Assembly: GCA_963760735.1 (NCBI GenBank)
Contig: CAVXEB010000004.1
Span: 1,178,001-1,242,000 of the forward strand
Direction: 5' to 3'
DNA: 64,000 nt
Origin: CF-46 sp963760735
Lineage (GTDB): Bacteria > Chloroflexota > Limnocylindria > Limnocylindrales > CSP1-4
Both the position numbers and the translations under genes were made by a program. The notes beneath the pieces were generated by a model. The model made no database searches, was not told the origin of the DNA, and saw only the letters and a program-made list of their open reading frames with translations. Below, piece by piece: positions 34,735 through 44,487 of this stretch. Position 1 is the stretch's first letter; the number at the start of each line of letters is the position of its first letter.

Positions 34735-35991
34735 TCAGTCGCGGCCGGGCGGGTCCTCGTCGCCGAGCTCATCGTCCGCGTCGTCGTGGAGCGGCAGAGC
34801 GAACCCGACGGCCGCGCCACCGCCCACGCGGGGCCGGGCCCAGATCGTCCCGCCCTGCGCCTCGACGATCCGCTTGCAGACGGCCAGCCCGACACCCATG
34901 CCGCTCGCGGTCCGGCGCGCCTTCTCGGACCGGAAGAACGCCGTGAACACCTCGCCTGCGTCGCCGTCCGGCAGCCCGATCCCGCGATCGAGGAACTCGA
35001 CCCTCGCCTCCCCGTCGACCGCGCCGACCGTGACCTCGATCGGCACACCAGGGGGCGAGTACTTGTCCGCGTTGCTCAGGAGGTTCTGGAGGACCAGCTC
35101 GACGGCGATCGCATCGGCCTCGACCACCGACGACGGGCGGGCTCGGCTCATCGAGATCGTTCGGGCCGGGTGGCGTCGCCGGAAGGCGTCGATCGATCCC
35201 GCGACGAGATGGTCGAGGACCTGCGGTTCGAGGTCCAGCGCCTCGCCCGACCCGAGGCGTGTCAGCTGGAGGAGGTTCTCGACGATCCGCAACAGGCGCT
35301 CAGAGTCCTCGCCGATGTCGCCGACCATCTCCCGCTCGGGCTCGCCGAACGCGCTCCGCTCGCGGAGGACGATGGCGTTGCCGAAGATCGTGGTGACGGG
35401 CGTCCGGAGCTCGTGCGAGATCAGACCGAGGAACTCGTCCTTGACCGTGTTCGACGCCTCGAGGGCCGCCGCGGTCGCCCGCAACGCCTCCTCTGCGGCA
35501 AGCCGCTCGGTGATGTCGACGAGGACATTGACCGCGCCGATCAGCGTCCCGTCCGCGGCGCGGAGCGGAGTCGGGAACGGCTCGAACGCGACCTTCCGAC
35601 CGTCCGGTCGCTCGGCAACGGCGGCTGAGCCACGGACCTCGCGGTTGTCGCGGAGAGCGATCGCCATCGGACAGTCGGCGTGGGCCATCGGCCGCCCGTC
35701 GAGATGGAACAGCCGGAGTGAGCCGCACCATTCCTCACCGAGCTCGGGGCGGCGGCCCCAGAGGTCCACCGCGGCCTGGTTGAAGTAGGTGATCCGGCCG
35801 GCGGCATCGGTCGTGTAGACCGCGACGGCGAGGGCCTCGAGGAACGTCCGGTACGAGTCGGTCTGCGTCGCCGGGGCCGTGAGCGCCTCGAACAGGCGCG
35901 CCAGGTCACCGGCGGGATCGACGGAGCCGACGGGTGCGGCGGCGGTCGAACGCGAGGTGACGGTCATCGAGGTGCTCGTGCGTGTCCGCAT
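34735..35991 (-). CDS. PAS-domain sensor histidine kinase
   Basis: 418 residues from ATG 35991 (ATG 35967 is possible). No membrane segment, so a cytoplasmic sensor. One PAS domain spans about 45-165 (YTTDAAGRITYFNQAAVDLWG ... GAVNVLVDITERLAAEE), then HisKA with SHELRTP (His193) and the HATPase domain: QNLLSNADKYSPPG (N box), DRGIGLPDGD (G1) and ASGMGVGLAVCKRIVEAQGG (G2). Acidic C-terminal tail. No response-regulator gene is adjacent, so it is an orphan kinase; the signal is unknown. Confidence 0.9.
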   Translation of the reverse strand: MRTRTSTSMTVTSRSTAAAPVGSVDPAGDLARLFEALTAPATQTDSYRTFLEALAVAVYTTDAAGRITYFNQAAVDLWGRRPELGEEWCGSLRLFHLDGRPMAHADCPMAIALRDNREVRGSAAVAERPDGRKVAFEPFPTPLRAADGTLIGAVNVLVDITERLAAEEALRATAAALEASNTVKDEFLGLISHELRTPVTTIFGNAIVLRERSAFGEPEREMVGDIGEDSERLLRIVENLLQLTRLGSGEALDLEPQVLDHLVAGSIDAFRRRHPARTISMSRARPSSVVEADAIAVELVLQNLLSNADKYSPPGVPIEVTVGAVDGEARVEFLDRGIGLPDGDAGEVFTAFFRSEKARRTASGMGVGLAVCKRIVEAQGGTIWARPRVGGGAAVGFALPLHDDADDELGDEDPPGRD

Positions 35992-36019
35992 TCAATCACG
36001 GCGGACAAGTGGAGGCATT

Positions 36020-36265
36020 TCACGGAACGGGATCGATCGACGCGATCAGGACATCCAGCAGCTCGATCCGTCGGCGCAGTCGAATGACCTCGTCGTCCAT
36101 CGACTCCCGCGCCGAATCACTGCCGTAGCCGAGCGAGTGCCGGCCGGAACGCCGCTGGAGCTCGCTCAGCTCCGTGGCCCGCGCCGACAGGAGTGCGCCC
36201 CGAAGGATCCGCCGGTCGTCGTCGCCCTCGATCGGGATCTCGAGCCGGAGGACATCGGCCGTCAT
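36020..36265 (-). CDS. Small helical hypothetical protein upstream of mfd
   Basis: 81 residues from ATG 36265, whose ATGA overlaps the mfd stop, so it is translated after mfd. A start like VLRLEIPIEGDDDRRILRG is followed by two probable helices (SARATELSELQRR and DDEVIRLRRRIELLDVLIASI), the latter with heptad-like spacing suggesting a coiled coil. No Cys, no membrane segment, no known domain. Coupling to mfd supports it being real. Confidence 0.6.
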   Translation of the reverse strand: MTADVLRLEIPIEGDDDRRILRGALLSARATELSELQRRSGRHSLGYGSDSARESMDDEVIRLRRRIELLDVLIASIDPVP

Positions 36266-39200
36266 GCCTCATCCGTCCCGGATCGATCCACCGTCAATCG
36301 GGAGACGACCGCCTGGGTCAGGCCCCACGCCCGCGACGGGTCGCGCGGCAGGCGGATGCGGACCTGGTTGCTCGCGAAGGTGACTTCGGTCGGCTTCACG
36401 CCGGGCAGCCCACCACCCGCGAGGAGCCGCATCGCGGTCGCCCGGGACAGGCCCTCGCCGAACCGGACGACGAGCTGGCCCTCCTCGCGCGACATCGAGG
36501 CGACGCCGGCACTCTCCGCGGTGAGTCGCAGCTCCGCGACCTCGACGAGCCGGACGACCGGCGCCGGCATCGGCCCGAACCGGTCGGTCAGCTCCTGGCG
36601 GAACGCTGCCAGGTCGCCCCCGTCTCGCGCCCGGGCGAGCCGCCGGTACAGCTCGAGCTTCTGGGCCTCCTCGGGCACGTAGTCGTCCGGGAGGTGCGCC
36701 TCGACCGGCAGGTCGATCACGGCCTGCGGCCGGTCGACGCGCGGCGCTCGGTCCTCGCGCCGGGCCTTCCGCTCCTCGACCGCCTCCGCGAGCAGCCGCG
36801 AGTACAGGTCGAACCCGACCGCGGCCATGTGCCCGGACTGCTCTCCGCCGAGGATGTTGCCGGCGCCCCGGATCTCGAGGTCGGCCAGCGCGATCTGGAA
36901 CCCTGCGCCGAGCTCCGACGCGTTGAAGATCGCCTGGAGCCGCTTGCGCGCCTCCTCGCTCATCCGCTCGCGGCGCCGGTAGAGGAGGTAGGCGTAGGCA
37001 CGCCGCGAGGACCGGCCCACCCGCCCGCGGAGCTGGTAGAGCTGCGCCAGCCCGAGGGTGTCCGCCCGGTCGATCACGATCGTGTTCGCGTTCGGGATGT
37101 CGAGGCCGGACTCGATGATGGTCGTGCAGACGAGGACGTCCGCCTCGCCGCCGGCAAACTTGATCATCACGCTCTCGAGATGGCCCTCGGCCATCTGGCC
37201 GTGCCCGACGACGAAGCGGGCGCCGGGCAGCATCCGCCGGAGCTGCTCGGTCTGGGCCTCGATCGTCTCGACCCGGTTGTGGACGAAGAAGACCTGACCG
37301 CCGCGGTCGAGCTCGCGGAGGATCGCGTCGCGGACGAGCCCGGCGGACGCCTCGGCGACCCGGGTCTGGATCGGCAGGCGGTCCTCCGGCGGCGTCTCGA
37401 TCACGCTCATGTCGCGGACGCCGGCGAGCGCGAGGTTCAACGTCCGCGGGATCGGCGTCGCCGACAGCGTGAGGACGTCGACCTCGCGGCGGAGCTGCTT
37501 CAGGCGCTCCTTGGCCGCGACACCGAACCGCTGCTCCTCGTCGACGACCACCAGGCCGAGATCGCGGAACATCACGTCCTTGCTCAGCAGCCGGTGCGTC
37601 CCGATCACGAGGTCGATCGAGCCGTCCTCGAGCCCGCCGATCGTCGTCTTCTGCTCCGACGGCGAGACGAACCGGGAAAGCAGCCGGACCTTGATCGGGA
37701 ACGCGGCGAATCGCTGCGAGAACGTCTGGTGGTGCTGGGCCGCCAGGACGGTCGTCGGGACGAGCACCGCGACCTGCTTGCCGTCCTGGATCGCCTTGAA
37801 CGCCGCGCGGAGCGCGACCTCGGTCTTGCCGTAGCCGACATCGCCGACCACGAGCCGGTCCATCGGCCGGCCGGCCTCCATGTCGAGCTTGACCTCGGCG
37901 GCGGCCCGCAGCTGGTCGGGCGTCTCCTCGTACGGGAAGCTCGCCTCCATCTCCGCCTGCCACGGCGTGTCGTCGCTGTAGGCGTGGCCCTGGGTGTTCG
38001 CCCGGGCCGCGTAGAGCTCGAGGAGTTCCTCGGCCAGGTCCGCGACCGCCTTGCGGACGCGCTGCTTCGTCTTCAGCCACTCGGTGCCGCCGAGCTTGCT
38101 GAGCGTCGGGTGCTCCGCGCCCGAGTAGCGGGTCACGCGGGTGATCTGCTCGACGGGGACGAAGATCTTGTCGCCGGCCGCGAAGCTGAGCTCCAGGTAG
38201 TCGCGGTCCTCGCCGTCGGACCGGTTGCCGCGGCGGAGCATCCGCTCGTAGCGGGCGACGCCGTGGTCGATGTGGACGACGAGATCGCCCGGGGTGAGGC
38301 GCTCGAGGATGTCGCGCGGGACGACCCGCCGCATCGCCTTGGGACGACGCACGCGGACCGTGCCGAACAGCTCGCGATCGGTGACGAGGGCGAGGCCGTC
38401 GGGTCCGCCCTCGAAGCCGCCGTTCAGGCTCCGCTCGACGACGGCGATCGCCCCGGGCGGCGGCGCCTCCGGGGCGTGGACGACGGCGGTCGGGTGGCCG
38501 GCCTCGTCGAGGAGCTCGGCGAGCCGCGGGGCCTGGTCGCTGGCGAGGACGATCCGGGCGCCGTCCGCCTGCCAGCGTTCGACGGCCTCGGCGATCGAGG
38601 CGGCCCGGCCTGGCGGCAGCTGCGGCTCGCGCCAGCCGAACAGGTCCCCGGAGCTCAGACCGCGTGCCGCGAAGGCTTCCTTGTCGGGGAGCTCCGACTC
38701 CCATGTGAGCTCGAGCGTGCGCCCGGCGGCGAGGCGGCTCTTCCAGTCGCGCGGGCCGAGGTACGTCGACGGCCAGTCCTTCGGCAGGTCGCCGCTCTCG
38801 ACGAGCTCTGCCCGCCGCTCGTCCGCCTGGCGCCAGAGGAACGCGGCGGCCTCCGCGATCTCGCCGGGCTCGTCGAGGACCAGCAGGCTCGAGGGGTCGA
38901 GGTGATCGAACCCGGTCGACGGCGCGAGCTGGGCGGCCCAGACCTCGGCGGCGTCGCCGACCGCCATCGCCCGGCTGGCCGCGGCGTCGTCAGCGGGCTC
39001 GCCCGCCGCCTCGAACCGGGCGAGGTCCGAGGCGAGACGCTCCGGGAGCTTCGCGGCGGCGCGACCCAGGCGCTCGCGCAGCGCGACCACGCCCCCGTGA
39101 GGCGCGAGGAACTCGGACGCGGGGAGGAGGATCGCCTCGTCGAGCGTCCCGACCGTCCGCTGGTCGGTCGGATCGAACGCCCGGAGCGAAATCGATCTCG

Positions 39201-39925
39201 TCGCCGAAGAACTCGATCCGGACGGGGAGCGGGGCGGACGGCGGGAAGACGTCGACGAGCCCGCCGCGTCGGGCGAACTCGCCGCGGCCGGCAACCTCGG
39301 TCGTCGGGGTGTAGCCGAACCCGAGCAGCTCGTGGAGGAGCGCCTCGGGTCGCAGTCGCGATCCGACCGCGAGGCGCCGCGGCTCGGCCGGCAGGTCGTC
39401 CGGGGCGATCGTGTGCTGGACGAGCGCCTGGACGCTCGCCACGAGGACCCGCGCCGACCCGCTGCGCCACGCAGCGAGGGCCGCGACCCGGGCCGCCGTC
39501 TCGTCCGCGACGAGCTCGCTCCGCTCGTACGCCAGGGCGGTCCGGGGCTCGAGGACGACGACGGCGGCGGGATCCCCGAGCCACGCGATGAGCTCCTCGG
39601 CGACCCGGTCGCCGATCTCCGCGTCGCGGGCCACCCAGACGAGCCGCTCGTCGCCGCCGACGGCGGCGAGCGTCGCTGCGAGGAACGACTTGGACCCGTG
39701 GGGCACGGCACTCAGCCCGACGTGCCGGCCGGTCGGCCGCGCCGCGGTCGACGGCGTCAGACGCTCCCGGAGGCTGGCGAACGAGCCGGTCCCCGCGAGG
39801 AGCGGCAGCAGGGCGGAAAGGTCCGGCTGGCGGCGGGCGCCGCTGCTCGGGGAGCGCGCGATGCTCTCGCCGAGCCGCCGCTCCCGGCCCCGCTTCCCGC
39901 GGAGCGTCGGCGTCCCGGCCGTCAC
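36262..39925 (-). CDS. mfd: Transcription-repair coupling factor, with an apparent +1 frameshift
   Basis: About 1220 residues from GTG 39925 (GTGA overlap with pth) once one base is removed. Mfd displaces stalled RNA polymerase and recruits UvrA. The N-terminal UvrB-like part reads to VRIEFFGDEID; the next frame resumes SLRAFDPTDQRTVGTLDEA. An AAA run at 39189-39191 (TTT on the coding strand) being one base too long explains the break, and 3664 nt is one over a multiple of three. Downstream: GDLVVHIDHGVARYERM (RNA polymerase interaction region), GDVGYGKTEVALRAAF (Walker A), VVDEEQRFGV (DEEQ box), TLSATPIPRTL, and YQLRGRVGRSSRRAYAY. The TRCF C-terminus (LPDDYVPEEAQKLELYRRLA) is intact. Confidence 0.93.
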
Positions 39926-40608
39926 GCCTCGTCCTCGCGCCGGAGGATCTTCCGCCAGCCGGTCTTCGTCCGGCGGACACCCGACGAATCGGGCGGTCCG
40001 TCGACCTCGCCCGGCGGCGCGACGCGGGCCTCGTCGGCCGGTCGCAGCTCGAACGGGTTGAATCGGTTCGCGGCCTTCGAGGTGCCGTGCCGGGCCCACT
40101 CCTCGACCGCGTCGGACGCGGCGTCGAGCAGCGCGGGCAGCCGCTCGCGTTCGTCGGGCTGGAACGGGGCGAGGACGTGATCGGCGAACCCGCGATCGGG
40201 CGACCCGATCCCGACGCGAAGCCGGGCGAACTGCTCGTTCCCGAGCTCGTCGATGACCGATCGCAGCCCGTTGTGCCCGCCCGGTCCGCCGCCCTCGCGG
40301 AACCGCAGCTTGCCGAACGGCAGGGCGAAGTCGTCGACGACCACGAGGAGCTCGCCGAGCGGGGCGTGCTCGCGGGCGAGGATCTTCCGGACGGCCAGTC
40401 CGGAGTCGTTCATGTACGTCAGGGGCTTGGCCAGCGTCATGTCGAGGCCGCGGTAGCGCCCGGACGCGATCGACGACGCGTCGCGGGTCCGGCCCTTGCC
40501 GTCCCAGCCCGCCCGATCGGCGATCCGGTCGAGGACCATCCAGCCGATGTTGTGGCGCGTCTTCGCGTACTGGTCGCCCGGATTCCCCAGGCCCACGACG
40601 ATCTTCAC
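39922..40608 (-). CDS. pth: Peptidyl-tRNA hydrolase with C-terminal tail
   Basis: 228 residues from GTG 40608, with GGAGG just upstream. Rescues peptidyl-tRNA by cleaving the ester. Motifs: VVGLGNPGDQYAKTRHNIGW with catalytic His, AKPLTYMNDSGLAV, VVVDDFALPFGKLRFREGG, and GHNGLRSVIDELG. The family usually ends near 190 residues; here a ~40-residue basic, proline-containing tail (ELRPADEARVAPPGEVDGPP, then RTKTGWRKILRREDEA) is added. The stop overlaps mfd. The 181 nt upstream (40609-40789) show no gene. Confidence 0.94.
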   Translation of the reverse strand: MKIVVGLGNPGDQYAKTRHNIGWMVLDRIADRAGWDGKGRTRDASSIASGRYRGLDMTLAKPLTYMNDSGLAVRKILAREHAPLGELLVVVDDFALPFGKLRFREGGGPGGHNGLRSVIDELGNEQFARLRVGIGSPDRGFADHVLAPFQPDERERLPALLDAASDAVEEWARHGTSKAANRFNPFELRPADEARVAPPGEVDGPPDSSGVRRTKTGWRKILRREDEA

Positions 40609-40789
40609 CCACCCTCCGGACACGCACGCCGAACGGGCCCGATCCCGTCCCGGGAGGGCCCGCGGAGATCGTATCAGCCGGACCCCAACCGGTACCCGGC
40701 CGGGAACCGTCGCCGCGTCGGCCGGAGCCGAACCCCGAGCCTCTCGAGCCTCGGCGCGGCAGCCTGACGCCGGCCTTCGGTTTCTGCCC

Positions 40790-41350
40790 TCAGCCTCCGG
40801 CCAGCAGCCGCCGCTCCAGCGCCCGCATCTCGCGCTCCTCGCCCGGAGCGGCGTGGTCCCAGCCACACACGTGGAGCGTGCCGTGGGTGACGAGCAGGCG
40901 GAGCTCGTCCGCGGTCGACGAGTGGACGTCGCCGGTCTGGCCGCCGCGGCCCTCGCCGGCCTGGGCGGCTGCTCGCTCGACCGATACGACGATGTCCCCG
41001 ACATGCACCCGCCGGCCGGGTGGTCCGGCGAACGCGACGGGCGATCCGGGTGGCACGGCCGGCCCGCGATCCGGATCGCCCGGATGGGCGGGAAAAGCCT
41101 CCGGGGGGAGCAGCGGAAACGACAGGACGTCGGTCGGGCCGCGCTCGCCCAGGTGGGTCGCGTTGAGATCGGCAAGCTCGGCGTCGTCCGAGAGGATGAG
41201 ACCGACCGACGCCGGCTCGGGTGCGCCGCCCGCGGACAGCGCCGCGGCGACCGCCCGGGCGAGGGCGGTCATGGAGATCGGGAGGGGCCGTGCGACGCTG
41301 TCGCGGACGTCCGGATCGATCCGCCACGGGCCGACGCGGATCGGGGTCAC
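40790..41350 (-). CDS. ybeY: Endoribonuclease YbeY (rRNA maturation)
   Basis: 186 residues from GTG 41350 (GTGA overlap with pgpH). Zinc-dependent RNase needed for 16S rRNA 3' maturation and ribosome quality control. The zinc motif HGTLHVCGWDH is at 156-166, matching HGxLHLxGxDH, and the conserved TDVLSFPL precedes it. Between TDVLSFP and GDIVVS there is a proline-rich insert (about 83-117) longer than in most YbeY proteins. The order pgpH-ybeY is conserved in many bacteria; the usual phoH is missing here. Confidence 0.92.
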   Translation of the reverse strand: MTPIRVGPWRIDPDVRDSVARPLPISMTALARAVAAALSAGGAPEPASVGLILSDDAELADLNATHLGERGPTDVLSFPLLPPEAFPAHPGDPDRGPAVPPGSPVAFAGPPGRRVHVGDIVVSVERAAAQAGEGRGGQTGDVHSSTADELRLLVTHGTLHVCGWDHAAPGEEREMRALERRLLAGG

Positions 41351-43503
41351 GCCCCGGTGCCGGTGCCCGCTCCCCGCCGCGTCTCGAGCTCGACCACCTT
41401 GTTCTGCGGATAGGCGATCCGCTGGTGGTACATCCCGAGCAGCTGCTGGACGAAGGCGTCCTTGATCTTCTCGACGTCGCGCATCGTCAGGTCACATTCG
41501 TCGAACTGGCCGTCGGCGATCCGTTCGTCGATGATCCGCGCGACCATCGCCCGGATCGCCGGCTCGTCGCGCGACGACAGGGACCGGACCGAGGCCTCGA
41601 CCCCGTCGGCGAGCATGATCAGCGCGGCCTCACGCGTCTGCGGCTTCGGCCCGGCGTGGCGGAACTTCCGCTCGTCGACGGCCGCCGCGGCCTTCGCTCC
41701 GTCCGGTGTCTGCGGCCCGCCGTATGGCTCGGCAGCGAGGCCCTTCGCCCGCGCATAGAAGTAGCTCAGATGGGCCGTCCCGTGGTGCTGCGGAATGAAC
41801 GCGATCAACGCCTTGGGCAGCTTCGCCTTGTAGGCGATGTCGATCCCGTCGGGGACGTGCGCCTTCAGGATCTGGGCCGACGTCTCGGGATCGAGCTCGT
41901 CGTGGATGTTCTCGCCCGACTGGTTCTCGATGAACGCGAGCGGGTTCGCGAGCTTGCCGATGTCGTGGTAGTAGGCGGCGACACGGGTCAGAAGTGGGTC
42001 GGCGCCGATCGCCTCCGCGGCGCGCTCGGCGAGGTTGCCGACCATCAGGGAGTGGTGGTACGTGCCGGGCGTCTCGACGAGCAGCCGCCGAAGCAGGGGT
42101 TGCGACGGGTTGGCGAGCTCCAGCAGCTGGAAGACCGTCAGGATCCCGAAGACGCTGCCGAGGACGGCGAACAGGCCCACGGCCGCGACCGCCGAGCCCG
42201 CGGCGGAGACGACCGAGGCGCCCATCAGCTCGATGACGCCGCGGGCGTCGTGGGATCCGAGGAATCCGAACATCGCCACGACGAGAACGTTGACGATCGC
42301 GACGAGCAGCCCGGCCTGGACGAAGACCTGGAGGCGGTCGCCGCGACGGATCGCGATCACCCCGGCGATCCCGCCCAGGAAGATGTACGTCGCGAGCTCG
42401 AGCTGGTTGGCCGGCGGATTGACCGACCCGCCGATCAGTGCGATCAGGCCGAGGACGATCACCGCGACGCCCGAGTCGAGCAGGATCGCGAGGAGCATCC
42501 CGGCCGCGGCGGTCGGGACGATGTACGGCAGGCCCGGGCGCCCGGCCGTCAGCTTCAGGAGCAGGGCGGTGCCGACCACGATCAGCCCGATCAGGAGCAT
42601 CGCGTTCGTCCGATGCCAGAGCTGGCGACGGAACCGCCAGATCCAGCCCAGGAGGATGCCGACCACGAGGATCGCGAGGAGGAGCCAGCCACCGATCCGG
42701 AGGACGTCCGGTCGCGCCTGCGTCAGGCCGAACCAGGTGATCGCCTCCATGTCGACGTCAGTGACCTTCTCGCCCTTTCGGACGATCGTCTCGTTCAGGG
42801 AGTAGTCGACGACGACGCTCGGAACCGCCTCGGCGGCCTTGACGCGGGCCTGGTTCGTGAGGTCGGCGCTGAAGGAGCTGTTGGCCTCGACGAGCGGCGC
42901 GATGAGCTCCGCCGCGAGCGTCCGCTCCTTGTCGTCGAGGAGCGCCATCTTCCCGGACAGCTTCGAACGAGCCAGCTCGACGTCGGTGTCGCGCAGCTCG
43001 TCCCGTTCGGTCGCGTCGAGGACCCGCGAGGCTTCGGCCTCGATGGCCGTCCAGCGTTCCGGCGTGAGGTCGACCAGGGTTGCCCGTGACGCTTCGCTCA
43101 GGCCGGGGAGCACATTGCCGAGGACTTCCTTCCGTGTGTCGCCCTTGACGCTCTCGTCGAACGCGGCGTCGACCGGCATGACCCGGGTTTCGAACGCTGC
43201 CAGCGCGACGCGGGCGATCCCGATCGCCTTCTCGGCGCCGTAGTCGTAGACCGGGGCGACGGCCTTGCTCGCCGCGTCGCGCTGGGCCGCGGTCTGGATG
43301 TCGCTGATGAAGGACGCGGTCCGGGGCGCGACGACGTCGGCCGAGGCGACGTCGCCGACCTTGACATCGATCCGGTCCGGGAGCAGCGCGATCGAGAAGA
43401 TCGCGGTGAGCGTCAGCGCAAGCAGCACGGCACCGATCGCGAACCGGCCGAAGTCGCGCCGGGTGAAGGTCGGGACGGCTGCGTTCGCCCGAGGGTTCAG
43501 CAT
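41347..43503 (-). CDS. pgpH: 7TM-HD cyclic-di-AMP phosphodiesterase (PgpH/YqfF)
   Basis: 718 residues from ATG 43503, 24 nt after yqeY. An N-terminal membrane helix (FAIGAVLLALTLTAIFSIAL), an extracytoplasmic 7TMR-HD domain to about residue 265, then several membrane helices to about 455, then the HD domain: ETPGTYHHSLMVGNLAERAAE, and RVAAYYHDIGKLANPLAFIE with the HD pair. QHHGTAHLSYFYARAKG and LIMLADGVEASVRSL are further HD residues. Relatives hydrolyse c-di-AMP to pApA. No diadenylate cyclase (disA/cdaA) is in the window. Usual length, domain order complete. Confidence 0.92.
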   Translation of the reverse strand: MLNPRANAAVPTFTRRDFGRFAIGAVLLALTLTAIFSIALLPDRIDVKVGDVASADVVAPRTASFISDIQTAAQRDAASKAVAPVYDYGAEKAIGIARVALAAFETRVMPVDAAFDESVKGDTRKEVLGNVLPGLSEASRATLVDLTPERWTAIEAEASRVLDATERDELRDTDVELARSKLSGKMALLDDKERTLAAELIAPLVEANSSFSADLTNQARVKAAEAVPSVVVDYSLNETIVRKGEKVTDVDMEAITWFGLTQARPDVLRIGGWLLLAILVVGILLGWIWRFRRQLWHRTNAMLLIGLIVVGTALLLKLTAGRPGLPYIVPTAAAGMLLAILLDSGVAVIVLGLIALIGGSVNPPANQLELATYIFLGGIAGVIAIRRGDRLQVFVQAGLLVAIVNVLVVAMFGFLGSHDARGVIELMGASVVSAAGSAVAAVGLFAVLGSVFGILTVFQLLELANPSQPLLRRLLVETPGTYHHSLMVGNLAERAAEAIGADPLLTRVAAYYHDIGKLANPLAFIENQSGENIHDELDPETSAQILKAHVPDGIDIAYKAKLPKALIAFIPQHHGTAHLSYFYARAKGLAAEPYGGPQTPDGAKAAAAVDERKFRHAGPKPQTREAALIMLADGVEASVRSLSSRDEPAIRAMVARIIDERIADGQFDECDLTMRDVEKIKDAFVQQLLGMYHQRIAYPQNKVVELETRRGAGTGTGA

Positions 43504-43527
43504 GTCATTGCGGTCCTGGAACGGGCC

Positions 43528-44022
43528 TCATCCGCCGTCACCGGCGTGCGTCGCGCCGGCGTGGGCGGCGAGGTCGGCCTGGGCGAGGGCGCTCGCGACC
43601 ATCTCCGAGACGTGCCGACCGTCCGCCCGGCCCTTCGTCCGGGGCGACAGCCAGCCCATGACCTTGCCGATGTCACGGGCACTGGACGCGCCGGTCGCGG
43701 CGATTGCGTCGTCGACAAGAGCCGCGAGGGCGGTGTCGTCGAGCGGCTCGGGCAGGTAGTCGGCGAGGATGGCGATCTCCGCCTCCTCCTTCGACGCGAG
43801 GTCCTCGCGGCCACCCTTCCGGAACGCATCGATCGACTCGCGGCGCGTCTTCACCTCGCGCGTCAGGATCGCGACGACCTCGTCGTCGGCGAGCTCGCGC
43901 CGATCGCGCTTCTCGACTGTGTAGATCGCGTTCTGCGCCATCCGCAGGACATCGCGACGCAGTGCGTCACCCGACCGCATCGCAGCGGTGACGTCAGATT
44001 GAATCTGATCTCGAAGGGACAC
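43528..44022 (-). CDS. yqeY: GatB/YqeY domain protein
   Basis: 164 residues from GTG 44022. YqeY resembles the tail domain of GatB and binds tRNA-like structures. It starts LRDQIQSDVTAAMRSGDALR and includes AILTREVKTRRESIDAFRKG, EEAEIAILADYLPEPLDD, DIGKVMGWLSPRTKGRADGR, all typical. Located 77 nt after rpsU, the order found in many bacteria. The Ala/His-rich end (AHAGATHAGDGG) is not conserved in the family. Confidence 0.92.
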   Translation of the reverse strand: MSLRDQIQSDVTAAMRSGDALRRDVLRMAQNAIYTVEKRDRRELADDEVVAILTREVKTRRESIDAFRKGGREDLASKEEAEIAILADYLPEPLDDTALAALVDDAIAATGASSARDIGKVMGWLSPRTKGRADGRHVSEMVASALAQADLAAHAGATHAGDGG

Positions 44023-44099
44023 CGGAATGGCTACCTCGGGCGGGCGGGTCGTCGTCGCCTTGGCGGTCGACGGGCCGGAACGCCCTGGGGCGGGTCGGC

Positions 44100-44285
44100 T
44101 CAGCCGGCCTGCGTTCGGGCGTTCTTCTTGCGCTTCGCTTCCTTGCGCTTCCGCTTCACGCTCGGCTTCTCGTAGTGCTCGCGACGGCGAGCCTCGGCGA
44201 GGATGCCGGACTGCTGGATCTTCTTGTTGAAGCGGCGCAGTGCGCTTTCGAACGTCTCGTTCTCACCCACACGGACTTCTGCCAA
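44100..44285 (-). CDS. rpsU: 30S ribosomal protein S21, TTG start
   Basis: 61 residues: (L)AEVRVGENETFESALRRF, then NKKIQQSGILAEARRREHYE and a basic C-terminus, canonical bS21. No ATG or GTG fits; TTG 44285 is 8 nt after a perfect GGAGGTG, giving the standard start xAEVRVGENE. S21 binds near the anti-Shine-Dalgarno end of 16S rRNA. The gene has its own promoter and heads the run rpsU-yqeY-pgpH-ybeY-pth-mfd, although gaps of 77 and 181 nt allow internal promoters. Confidence 0.95.
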   Translation of the reverse strand: MAEVRVGENETFESALRRFNKKIQQSGILAEARRREHYEKPSVKRKRKEAKRKKNARTQAG

Positions 44286-44388
44286 TCCCGGTTCACCTCC
44301 TCCGGCTCGGGTCTCGCACCTGGTCCGTTCGCTCGGAGCCGCCGGCGACACGGATCGCCCGATCACGATTGGGTGACAGAGCCGCCGG

Positions 44389-44417
44389 AGCATAGCCGAG
44401 CCCCCAGAGGTGGTCAA
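44389..44417 (-). promoter_or_regulatory. Sigma-70-type promoter for rpsU
   Basis: On the minus strand TTGACC (44417-44412) and TATGCT (44394-44389) are separated by exactly 17 nt, a strong match to housekeeping promoters and unusual against the GC-rich background. It places the rpsU transcript start about 100 nt before the TTG start codon. Nothing else is seen in the leader. Confidence 0.7.
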
Positions 44418-44487
44418 ACCCCTCCGAGGCCCGAATCCCGCCTCTCGGTACGGAACGCACGCCCGGATTGCACTACGCACGCGGCCC

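Noticed and set aside
36193..39591. A very long plus-strand open frame (over 1100 codons) opposite mfd
   Set aside because: Its translation is a mirror of mfd codons, dominated by Arg, Asp, Val and Leu with no domain; long antisense frames are expected at this GC content. The minus-strand frame carries all Mfd motifs.
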